Origin: an uncultured Desulfobacterium sp.
GTDB taxonomy: Bacteria; Desulfobacterota; Desulfobacteria; Desulfobacterales; Desulfobacteraceae
Assembly (NCBI GenBank): GCA_937124525.1
Contig: CAKZLA010000538.1
Location: forward strand, 1 to 12,134
Reading direction: 5' to 3'
DNA length: 12,134 nt
Program-made: the position numbers and the translations under genes
Shown: one piece after another, positions 6,351 through 12,134 of the stretch
Layout of the letters: each line of letters begins with the position of its first letter
Position numbering within the stretch: the stretch's first letter is position 1
The notes under the pieces: model-generated
Told to the model about the DNA's origin: nothing
Database searches by the model: none
What the model saw: only the letters and a program-made list of their open reading frames with translations

Positions 6351-7277
6351 ATGACAATCCAAAGAAAAAAGCTTAAAGATAAACACGGCCCCATGGTCTT
6401 TGACATGACTTCAAACCAGTGTGTATGGTCCAGGGCAGGCATTATGACCTCTTTTCCCTGCATGAACGCCTTCAATTGTTTTGACTGCCCTTTGGACAAG
6501 AAAATGCAGCTCCGTATCCAGGACAATCACATGACCCGGGAACCGGCATGGGCAAACCATCTTTCCCCCGGGGAAAATGACATACGGACACGCACCGATA
6601 AAAAATGCAGGCACATGCTATCCGGCAGGGTGTCATATAAATATTGCATTCACAATTATGATTGTGCCACCTGTGCCTACCATCAATTGATGGAGGAAGA
6701 AACCATAACCCTTGCCGTCTCCCATGTGGAAAAGGAGTATGCAGGCGGCTTCAGCCTTGCCCAAAGATACTACTATCACCGTGGTCATACCTGGGCACGC
6801 ATTGAATATGGGGGACGTGTTCGCACGGGAATGGATGATTTTGCCATGAGGTTATTGGGACCAATGGACGAATTTAATCTACCGGCCCTGGGAACAACCG
6901 TCCACCAGGGAAAACCTGGCATCGGCATTGCCAGGGACGCCTTGAAAGCCGAAGCACTCTGCCCCATGGAGGGGATTGTTGTTGCCACAAATCCCAATCT
7001 CAGACAAAAAGGTATGGCCAACAAAGATCCCTATGGAGAGGGCTGGCTGATGATCATCGAGCCCACAAAACTCAAAATGAATTTAAAAAATTTGATTTTC
7101 GGGGAGGAAAGCACAGCCTGGATGGAAGATGAAAGCAGCCGCCTTGCTGCCCTTGTCACTGAAGAAGCCGATTATAAACTGGCTGCAACCGGTGGGCGGG
7201 CTGTCAACGATATTTATGGACAGATGCCCGAACTGGGGTGGGATACACTGGTGAAAACATTTCTCTTAACCGGATGA
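6351..7277 (+). CDS. GcvH-like lipoyl-domain protein with duplicated four-cysteine modules
   Basis: 308 residues. The C-terminal half (about 145-265) is a GcvH-like lipoyl domain: HTWARIEYGGRVRTGMDDFA (146-165), the lipoylation-site region ALKAE with K199, and NKDPYGEGWLMIIEP (224-238). Authentic H proteins are about 130 residues and lack the front half. That front half holds two modules with identical spacing, C-x12-C-x5-C-x2-C: C24/C37/C43/C46 and C86/C99/C105/C108. These could bind zinc or an iron-sulfur cluster. No other glycine-cleavage gene is present, so a dedicated lipoate carrier or redox role is likelier than glycine cleavage (inference). GGAGG precedes the ATG. It is probably transcribed alone, with a sigma-54-like promoter upstream and a hairpin terminator downstream. 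Confidence 0.8.
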   Translation: MTIQRKKLKDKHGPMVFDMTSNQCVWSRAGIMTSFPCMNAFNCFDCPLDKKMQLRIQDNHMTREPAWANHLSPGENDIRTRTDKKCRHMLSGRVSYKYCIHNYDCATCAYHQLMEEETITLAVSHVEKEYAGGFSLAQRYYYHRGHTWARIEYGGRVRTGMDDFAMRLLGPMDEFNLPALGTTVHQGKPGIGIARDALKAEALCPMEGIVVATNPNLRQKGMANKDPYGEGWLMIIEPTKLKMNLKNLIFGEESTAWMEDESSRLAALVTEEADYKLAATGGRAVNDIYGQMPELGWDTLVKTFLLTG

Positions 7278-7283
7278 AATTGG

Positions 7284-7319
7284 CCAGGGGCACATCCCCA
7301 TTTTTCCACGTGCCCCTGG
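7284..7319. terminator. Bidirectional hairpin between convergent genes
   Basis: CCAGGGGCAC (7284-7293) and GTGCCCCTGG (7310-7319) form a perfect 10-bp GC-rich stem around a 16-base loop, seven bases past the stop of the lipoyl protein. No long T-run follows on either side. It can still serve the plus-strand gene and, from the other side, the archaemetzincin transcript. Confidence 0.55.
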
Positions 7320-7337
7320 ACAGCAATGTGATAAAGC

Positions 7338-7351
7338 TTTGACATGTCAAA
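7338..7351. repeat. Perfect 14-bp palindrome at the convergent 3' ends
   Basis: TTTGACATGTCAAA is self-complementary without a spacer. It lies between the hairpin at 7284-7319 and the 3' end of the archaemetzincin gene. Operator sites are unusual in such a place, so its role is unclear. Confidence 0.35.
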
Positions 7352-7357
7352 AGGAGC

Positions 7358-7903
7358 TCAATGTTCAGAGTCCATGGATTCACCCCTTGGGCACAAAAGA
7401 GTATTTAAACTAATTTTACAATGATTGCACAAGCTGGGAGTCAGAGTATCCAGTTTATCAAGCCCCACGGAAAAATTCATAATACACCGGGAACTCCGAC
7501 AATGGGATAACCCCAGGAGATGACCGGTTTCATGAATGGTTATTTTGGACAATCGTCTGTATACCAGAGATTTATCCGGTACCATTCCATCCCGGTGACG
7601 TTGCAGGCGGTATGTGGAAAGAACTGCGGCCCGGCCCCCGATTTGGGCTTCCCCGAACACATAGGTTAAAAAAGGCAGGCTAATATCCTGGGAAATAATG
7701 CCAATGCGCCTTGCTGGCCCATGGATATCAGCGGCAAGATGCTTGATAATCTTTGCCGCATTGTACTGACTTCGGTTGGGAAACAGTGCATCTGTTGGAT
7801 CCGGCCATGCTGATGCCACATCCGTGGCAATATCAAAAACAGCCTGTATATTGGCGGCGGCCACCCTCACAGCCACCTCATCCACAAGTCCCAATGGAAT
7901 CAC
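7358..7903 (-). CDS. Archaemetzincin-family zinc metalloprotease
   Basis: Cytoplasmic M54-type metallopeptidase by family; natural substrates are poorly known. The zinc site is ITIHETGHLLGLSHC, with H124, E125, H128 and H134. C135 and C140 follow, then the Met-turn region CIMNFS (M142) and a CxxC pair (C159, C162). This HExxHxxGxxHC-x4-C-x-M ... CxxC pattern is diagnostic. The length of 181 residues is normal. The N-terminus IPLGLVDEV matches the usual first strand. Family members often begin a few residues earlier, but the frame has no ATG upstream, so GTG at 7903 is the first usable start. The only Shine-Dalgarno candidate, GGGG, lies about nine bases upstream inside a palindrome. The gene follows the response regulator by 41 bp on the same strand and is probably co-transcribed with it. 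Confidence 0.85.
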   Translation of the reverse strand: MIPLGLVDEVAVRVAAANIQAVFDIATDVASAWPDPTDALFPNRSQYNAAKIIKHLAADIHGPARRIGIISQDISLPFLTYVFGEAQIGGRAAVLSTYRLQRHRDGMVPDKSLVYRRLSKITIHETGHLLGLSHCRSSRCIMNFSVGLDKLDTLTPSLCNHCKISLNTLLCPRGESMDSEH

Positions 7904-7912
7904 TATAAAATG

Positions 7913-7927
7913 CCCCGGTGACCGGGG
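7913..7927 (-). promoter_or_regulatory. Palindrome covering the archaemetzincin ribosome-binding site
   Basis: CCCCGGTGACCGGGG is a perfect 7-bp inverted repeat around one base, in the 41-bp gap between the response regulator and the archaemetzincin. In the mRNA the CCGGGG arm contains the only Shine-Dalgarno-like bases for the GTG start, so the hairpin could hold translation down. A DNA-level operator is the alternative. Confidence 0.35.
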
Positions 7928-7944
7928 AAGATGTTTATCGTTTA

Positions 7945-9300
7945 TTATTTCTCAATCCTATATTTTTTGATTTTTCTGGAAAGGGTTCCACGATCAATAT
8001 TAAGAACCTCTGCACATCTGGAGATATTTCCGTCGCAGGCAGCAAGGGTACGTTTGATGTGACAGGCCTCCACATCACAAAGGCGGGCACTTGGTTTTTC
8101 CGGCGTTTCCTCACCCTGCCTTTCGGGGCGTATAAACGTCAATAGTCCTTGTTGTATTATCCGCTCTTTACTTAACACCACGGCCCTTTCCATGACATTT
8201 TTAAGTTCACGAACATTTCCCGGCCAATCGTAATTGTTCAATAACACAAAGGCTTCCGGAGAGAGTCCTTCGATACACTTTCCCATTTCCCGGGAAAACT
8301 TCCCCAGAAAATGCAGTGCCAACAAAGGGATATCTTCAAGCCTGTCCCTCAAAGGGGGAATGTGAATATTGATGACATTGATCCTGAAATAAAAATCCTG
8401 TCGAAAGGCATTGGATTCAATTAAGGCCATGATGTCCCGGTGGGTGGCGCAGATTAATCGAAAATCGCTATGAATCTCCTGGCTTCCACCCAACCGGAAA
8501 AACGTCTTTTTTTCCAGCACCCTCAAAAGATTCACCTGCATCTGGGGTGATATTTCCCCCACTTCATCAAGAAACAAAGTACCGGTATTGGCAAGTTCAA
8601 TGCGACCTCTTCTCACTTGGTTTGCCCCGGTGAAGGCTCCTCGTTCATGGCCAAACAACTCACTTTCCAGCAAATTTTGGCTGATGGCACCACAGTTAAT
8701 GGCCACAAAGGGAGAAAAAAGCCGTTTGCTGCGCAAATGCATGGCCCTTGCCACCAGCTCCTTACCTGTACCCGTTTCTCCGGTGATGAACACCGGGGTA
8801 TTGCTCTGGGCAATATCTTCAATCTGCTGGAAAACGGCGCGCATGGCACTGCTTTGACCCAGAAGATCTTCCATCCATATTTCATCCTGCTCACTCAAAC
8901 GGCTTCGCAATCGTTCATTTTCGTCTTTTAATGCTTTTTGAGCCGCCAATTTTTCAATCAACAAAATCAATTGTTCTGGATCAAAAGGTTTTAAAAGATA
9001 ATCGCTGGCACCCTCTTTCATTGCTTTTATGGCCGACTCAATGGAACCATAGGCAGTGATCATCACCACCATAACCTCTGGATAAGCCGTTTTGATCTCC
9101 TTGAGCAGCTCAAGACCATCCATACCGGGCATTCTCATATCCACCAGCACAAGTTCCGACAATTTTTTTTCCAAGGAATCAAGGGCATCACTGCCGGATT
9201 TTGCCGTTTTTACCTGGTATCCTTCCCTGATGAGCCATGCGGACAGGGATTCACGCATGGCCTCTTCATCATCCACGATCAAAATTTTAAAGAAATTCAT
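7945..9300 (-). CDS. Sigma-54-dependent response regulator, NtrC/AtoC class
   Basis: Transcription activator with three domains in 451 residues. The receiver spans 1-120, with D10/D11, phospho-acceptor D54, T82 and K104. The AAA+ domain spans about 145-385, with Walker A GETGTGKE (174-181), the sigma-54 contact loop GAFTGA (221-226), Walker B TLFLDE (241-246) and arginine-finger region RQDFYFR (300-306). A Fis-type helix-turn-helix spans about 408-448, ending GTLSRKIKKY. All key residues are intact, so it should be active when phosphorylated. Its ATG lies inside the end of the upstream kinase gene (14-bp overlap) with GGGGAGG before it, indicating translational coupling and a cognate pair. 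The only sigma-54-like site noticed in the window is at 6276-6292. Confidence 0.93.
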   Translation of the reverse strand: MNFFKILIVDDEEAMRESLSAWLIREGYQVKTAKSGSDALDSLEKKLSELVLVDMRMPGMDGLELLKEIKTAYPEVMVVMITAYGSIESAIKAMKEGASDYLLKPFDPEQLILLIEKLAAQKALKDENERLRSRLSEQDEIWMEDLLGQSSAMRAVFQQIEDIAQSNTPVFITGETGTGKELVARAMHLRSKRLFSPFVAINCGAISQNLLESELFGHERGAFTGANQVRRGRIELANTGTLFLDEVGEISPQMQVNLLRVLEKKTFFRLGGSQEIHSDFRLICATHRDIMALIESNAFRQDFYFRINVINIHIPPLRDRLEDIPLLALHFLGKFSREMGKCIEGLSPEAFVLLNNYDWPGNVRELKNVMERAVVLSKERIIQQGLLTFIRPERQGEETPEKPSARLCDVEACHIKRTLAACDGNISRCAEVLNIDRGTLSRKIKKYRIEK

Positions 9301-10858
9301 CTCTCACCTCCCCTCCCCCGGCATCTGCTTCGCTGGTGTGTGCGGGCAGGATAATACGAAAAGTCGTGCCTTTGTTCAGCTCACTTTCCACAATGATGAG
9401 TCCCTTGTGTGCCTTTATGATACCATACACCATGGCAAGCCCCAGCCCCACCCCGCTGACCTCGGTTTTTGTGGAGAAAAACGGCTCAAAAATTTTATCC
9501 ATATTTTCCCGGGGAATCCCCACACCGGTATCGGTCACCGTCACCCACACTCCCGGTGGCATATCGTTTATACCGGCTTTGATGGTCAGTTTCCCCCCAT
9601 GGGGCATGGCTTCCATGGCATTAAAAACAAAATTGGTGAAGCATTGCTGAATCTGGGTATAATCCCCCAGCACATCCAGGGGGGCGGGCTCAAAGTCCAG
9701 GGTTAAATCAATATTGGACAGGGTCATCTTATGCTGGGTAAGCGCCACAATGCGTTGAAACATCTCACACAAATCAATTTTCTTGGTTTCTATTTGCTGT
9801 TGCCGGGAAAAGGAGAGCAAATTCTTCACGATCATGCCACAGCGTTGGGCCTCACGCACGGTCAAATAAAGGTACCGTTTAAAGTCTTCAAGCTCTTGGT
9901 CCGAGGGTTTTCCCTGCTCAATGATTTTAAGAATCAGTGTATTAAAATTGATGATGGAGCCAATGGGATTATTAATCTCATGGGCCACAGATGCCACCAT
10001 TTTGCCAAGGGAAATGATTTTATCCTCGTGCACCAGCCGTGCCAGATCATTTTTAATGGCCCGGGTCCTATGATCCAGGCGATCATTCATTTCTGCTGTG
10101 ATATCCCTGACCACCTCCAACACTTGGGCAATTTCGCCTTTATTGTTTAAAATAGGAAAAGTACTCACATCGCAATATCGCTCCTTGTTATGATGGATAT
10201 GTTCATGTATGGCATGGGCCGACTGCCCTGTTTTTAATGTTTCCTTCATGGGGCAGGGGCAGTCAGGACTGTCACAGGGGGTGATGGCATTATGGGAAAT
10301 TTGAAAACAATACCGCCCCAGGACCTCATCCTTTCGCAACCCAATTTTTTTCAGTGCAGATTCATTGATCCACACCACTTTATAATGGGTATCGATGACC
10401 ATGGCCCCCACCACAGTGACCTCTGCCAGGGCCTGGATAAAAGAATGATTCAGGCTTAGGGCTTCCTTTTGTTGGGCAATCTGCTGGGTTGAGGTGAAGA
10501 CATCCTGCACAATTTCCTGGAACAATCGGGAGGCAATGTGATTGAGAACAGGCAGCTCCTCGGGGGTGGCCGCATTTAATTCATGGGAAAAATCAATATC
10601 TCCGGTGAGATTCAGAATTAATTCAAGACCTGGAATATCAAAAAGCTGTTGGTACTTAGTGGTGGTGAATATTCCCTTTTGCCGGGCATATTGAAATCCC
10701 ACCGCCAAGGTGTGGATATCGGCAATCCCTGCAATGTCAACATTCAAGCGGTTCAATTTTTTAAGTTCAAGGAGTTTCAGAAAAGAAAGACAACGGCGAC
10801 CACCGCCCACAATGGCGATTTTAAAGGTATGAGAAGTACTTTCGTCCTGGAACGGCAT
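9287..10858 (-). CDS. Soluble histidine kinase with N-terminal Rossmann-like domain and Cys-rich PAS domain
   Basis: 523 residues with no membrane helix, so cytoplasmic. Residues 12-118 resemble an NAD(P)-binding Rossmann domain of the Gfo/Idh type: KIAIVGGGRRCLSF (13-26), VDIAGIADIHT with acidic D47 after the second strand (40-50), then LELILNLTGD (78-87). A PAS domain (about 140-255) carries C184, H189, C195, C200 and C202 (the last three in PCDSPDCPC). HisKA has the H-box VAHEINNP with H293. HATPase_c shows N413, DTGVG (443-447) and GVGLGLAMVYG (469-479). There is no receiver; the partner is the overlapping downstream regulator. GGGGGA stands about eight bases before the ATG. Sensing of a dinucleotide or redox state is inferred from the two N-terminal domains. 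I recall similar N-termini in other deltaproteobacterial kinases, but know of no established ligand. Confidence 0.88.
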   Translation of the reverse strand: MPFQDESTSHTFKIAIVGGGRRCLSFLKLLELKKLNRLNVDIAGIADIHTLAVGFQYARQKGIFTTTKYQQLFDIPGLELILNLTGDIDFSHELNAATPEELPVLNHIASRLFQEIVQDVFTSTQQIAQQKEALSLNHSFIQALAEVTVVGAMVIDTHYKVVWINESALKKIGLRKDEVLGRYCFQISHNAITPCDSPDCPCPMKETLKTGQSAHAIHEHIHHNKERYCDVSTFPILNNKGEIAQVLEVVRDITAEMNDRLDHRTRAIKNDLARLVHEDKIISLGKMVASVAHEINNPIGSIINFNTLILKIIEQGKPSDQELEDFKRYLYLTVREAQRCGMIVKNLLSFSRQQQIETKKIDLCEMFQRIVALTQHKMTLSNIDLTLDFEPAPLDVLGDYTQIQQCFTNFVFNAMEAMPHGGKLTIKAGINDMPPGVWVTVTDTGVGIPRENMDKIFEPFFSTKTEVSGVGLGLAMVYGIIKAHKGLIIVESELNKGTTFRIILPAHTSEADAGGGEVRDEFL

Positions 10859-10885
10859 GATAAGTCCCCCATGGGTTTTTAAAAA

Positions 10886-10914
10886 ACTATATCAGGAAAT
10901 CTGCATTGAATAAA
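10886..10914 (-). promoter_or_regulatory. Possible sigma-70 promoter of the kinase operon
   Basis: On the minus strand TTTATT (10914-10909) and TATAGT (10891-10886) are 17 bases apart, about 28 bases before the kinase ATG. The -10 is good and the -35 is weak. It lies back to back with the CoA-transferase promoter. Confidence 0.35.
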
Positions 10915-10928
10915 GATTCTTTTTGGAC

Positions 10929-10957
10929 TTGACATGAAACAGATCATATGGTTATAA
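10929..10957 (+). promoter_or_regulatory. Strong sigma-70 promoter of the CoA-transferase gene
   Basis: TTGACA (10929-10934) is a perfect -35. TTATAA (10952-10957) follows at the ideal 17-bp spacing. Transcription would begin near 10964, giving a leader of about 50 bases. Confidence 0.7.
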
Positions 10958-10968
10958 AAAGCTATCAC

Positions 10969-10985
10969 ATAAAACAGTGTTTCAT
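10969..10985. promoter_or_regulatory. Operator-like palindrome just past the CoA-transferase start of transcription
   Basis: ATAAAACAGTGTTTCAT is a 17-bp palindrome with one mismatch in its 8-bp arms. An additional half-site, ATGAAACA, lies at 10934-10941, overlapping the -35 edge and starting 35 bp upstream. This placement suits repression by a dimeric regulator with a possible second contact. The regulator is not identifiable. Confidence 0.45.
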
Positions 10986-11016
10986 ATAACAAAACAAAAT
11001 AGGGGCGTGTGCAAGT

Positions 11017-11994
11017 ATGAACTTAAAGCAAGATAAGGTCATGGATCTTACGACGGCTGTGAGCACCTATGTGAAAGATGGCTGTCATCTTTCCCTGGGG
11101 GGATTTACCATTAACCGGAATCCCATGGCTGCAGTGTATGAAATCATCCGACAAAAGGTAAAAAATATTCATCTATACGCCCATTCCAATGGTCAGGGCG
11201 TGGACGAACTCATCGGCGGCGCATGTGTCTCCCACCTGGAAATCGCCTATGGGGGCAATGGTAAATTCGCCTCCACCTGTATCCGATTTCGCAAAGCCGT
11301 GGAAGAAAATCTCATCCATGTGGAAGATTACAGTAATTATCAGATGACTTTGCGGTTTCTGGCTGGGGCCATGGGTATTCCTTTTCTGCCCTGCCGATCT
11401 TCATTGGGCACGGACATAGTTAATAAATGGGGATTCTCAGAAGAGATGAGAAAAGGGTCAGACAAACTGCCGGATGAAAAACTGACCATCATGGACAACC
11501 CCTTTCCAGGGTGGCTGGACACAAAAAAGGTGGTGTTGGTGCCTGCCATCCAGCCAGATGTCACCATCGTCCACGTTCAAAAAGCCGATGGCCGGGGAAA
11601 TTGCCGGATACAGGGGCTCACCTTTGCCGATGCCGAGCAGGCCAAAGCAGCAAAACATCTCATTATCACCTGTGAAGAGCTTTGCGACAATGAGGCCCTT
11701 AAAACAGACTCCGACCAGAACCAGATTCCCTTCATCCATGTGGATGCCGTTGTCCATGTCCCCCATGGGGCCTATCCCACGGCATGCTACCATCATTATG
11801 ATTATGATCCCCAATATTTAAAAGCCTATGGAAAAAAGGCAAAGGATGATACCACCCATGGGGCCTATCTTGAAGAGATGGTCCATGGATGCCCCACACA
11901 CCAGGATCTCATTGCCAAGGCAGGTCCGGAACACATGGCAGCCATCGCCGCAGATCCCCAAACCGGTTATGCCAGAAACCTGGACAGAAAATAA
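11017..11994 (+). CDS. CoA-transferase alpha subunit, glutaconate CoA-transferase (GctA) type
   Basis: Subunit A of a family I CoA-transferase, which moves CoA between carboxylic acids; the acid substrate is not evident from this subunit. The 325 residues cover the whole alpha fold: VKDGCHLSLGGFTINRNPMA (19-38) is the first glycine-rich loop, and LYAHSNGQGVDELIGGA, ASTCIRFRKAVEE and VVLVPAIQPDVTIVHVQKAD follow. The C-terminus, AAIAADPQTGYARNLDRK, looks natural. The catalytic glutamate of the family lies in the beta subunit, which is absent here and expected outside the window. ATG 11017 has only GGGG about 11 bases upstream. ATG 11041 is an alternative, but the first start fits the family better. 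The gene diverges from the sensor kinase operon, which may control it (inference). Confidence 0.85.
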   Translation: MNLKQDKVMDLTTAVSTYVKDGCHLSLGGFTINRNPMAAVYEIIRQKVKNIHLYAHSNGQGVDELIGGACVSHLEIAYGGNGKFASTCIRFRKAVEENLIHVEDYSNYQMTLRFLAGAMGIPFLPCRSSLGTDIVNKWGFSEEMRKGSDKLPDEKLTIMDNPFPGWLDTKKVVLVPAIQPDVTIVHVQKADGRGNCRIQGLTFADAEQAKAAKHLIITCEELCDNEALKTDSDQNQIPFIHVDAVVHVPHGAYPTACYHHYDYDPQYLKAYGKKAKDDTTHGAYLEEMVHGCPTHQDLIAKAGPEHMAAIAADPQTGYARNLDRK

Positions 11995-11996
11995 GG

Positions 11997-12108
11997 GTAA
12001 ATATTCGGCCAGCACCCCATATTCACTTAGGTTTGGTCTGCTCAGCATTAGTATGCTACGCAGTCCCAAATACGCGAATATGGGCACTGGCCAAGCATTT
12101 ATATTACC
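11997..12108. repeat. Long imperfect palindrome 3 (112 bp)
   Basis: The element begins two bases after the CoA-transferase stop. Arms GGCCAGCACCCCATATTC (12007-12024) and GAATATGGGCACTGGCC (12076-12092) pair at 15 positions. The pairing continues outward as GGTAA (11997-12001) with TTACC (12104-12108). It continues inward as TTTGG/CTGC with GCAG/CCAAA, and closes with AGCAT-TAGT-ATGCT (12045-12058). The whole stretch can fold as one long hairpin. It reads open on both strands only because it is palindromic. Confidence 0.7.
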
Positions 12109-12127
12109 AACCCGAATAGTTACAAAT

Positions 12128-12132
12128 AAGGA
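12128..12132 (+). promoter_or_regulatory. Shine-Dalgarno of a gene beginning past the window end
   Basis: AAGGA in an A-rich context, right after palindrome 3, is placed as the ribosome-binding site of a gene starting a few bases beyond 12134. From operon habits this would be the CoA-transferase beta subunit, but nothing in the window proves it. Confidence 0.3.
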
Positions 12133-12134
12133 AT

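Noticed and set aside
1308..6380. The 13-mer AAAGCTTAAAGAT occurring at 1308-1320 and again at 6368-6380, as a possible recombination repeat.
   Set aside because: About one such chance pair is expected in a window of this size, and the flanks do not match.
7361..7408. A 15-codon plus-strand frame with AAGGAG in front, near the convergent gene ends.
   Set aside because: It lies wholly in the antisense of the archaemetzincin's C-terminal coding sequence and is too short to support.
4612..12108. The three long palindromes as integron attC sites.
   Set aside because: They lack the RYYYAAC and GTTRRRY core ends, no integrase is present, and the genes between them are ordinary housekeeping or regulatory genes.
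11993..12134. Apparent partial genes at the right edge on both strands (plus frame with LRFGLLSISMLRSPKYA, minus frame with LGLRSILMLSRPNLSEYG).
   Set aside because: The two translations resemble each other because the DNA is one long palindrome. Openness on both strands is a by-product, and neither matches a family.

Overview
The window looks like two pieces of DNA from unrelated bacteria. Positions 1 to about 1310 look like Bacteroidetes (Flavobacteriia): a secreted outer-membrane porin of the Bacteroidetes putative-porin family, with no Shine-Dalgarno and AT-rich upstream DNA. From about 1315 onward the gene content fits a sulfate-reducing deltaproteobacterium of the Desulfobacteraceae type: a tetraheme cytochrome c3-like protein, several histidine kinases, a sigma-54 response regulator, a GcvH-like lipoyl protein, a glutaconate-type CoA-transferase subunit, and good Shine-Dalgarno sequences on most genes. 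The porin is cut off at about one half of its usual length and the cytochrome frame runs out antisense into it. The join falls on or next to a HindIII site (1309-1314). A cloning or assembly chimera is the simplest reading. The species-level assignment is inference.

Layout of the deltaproteobacterial part. On the minus strand are the cytochrome gene (1261-2475) and a membrane-bound hybrid histidine kinase (2652-4409). A 366-bp divergent region containing a long imperfect palindrome follows. On the plus strand come a purine nucleoside phosphorylase (4776-5597), a second palindrome that looks like a small MITE, and a hotdog thioesterase (5728-6183). Next is a GcvH-like lipoyl-domain protein with two tandem four-cysteine modules (6351-7277), preceded by a candidate sigma-54 promoter. 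It converges on a three-gene minus-strand operon, across a hairpin terminator. Read in the direction of transcription, that operon is a soluble Rossmann-PAS histidine kinase (10858-9287), an overlapping NtrC-class response regulator (9300-7945) and an archaemetzincin (7903-7358). A CoA-transferase alpha subunit (11017-11994) diverges from the kinase, with a strong sigma-70 promoter and an operator-like palindrome. A third long palindrome follows it, and the window ends just after a Shine-Dalgarno for a gene that lies outside.

How the genes may work together (inference). The kinase and regulator form a two-component pair divergent from a CoA-transferase gene, an arrangement reminiscent of AtoSC beside ato genes. 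The pair also lies close to the one sigma-54-like promoter noticed, the one in front of the Cys4-lipoyl protein. The Rossmann domain of the kinase and its cysteine-rich PAS domain suggest sensing of a nucleotide cofactor or redox state. The least ordinary features are the duplicated Cys4-lipoyl protein, the Rossmann-PAS kinase operon ending in a metalloprotease, and the three long imperfect palindromes next to gene ends and starts. I saw no tRNA, rRNA, CRISPR array, transposase gene or integrase gene.
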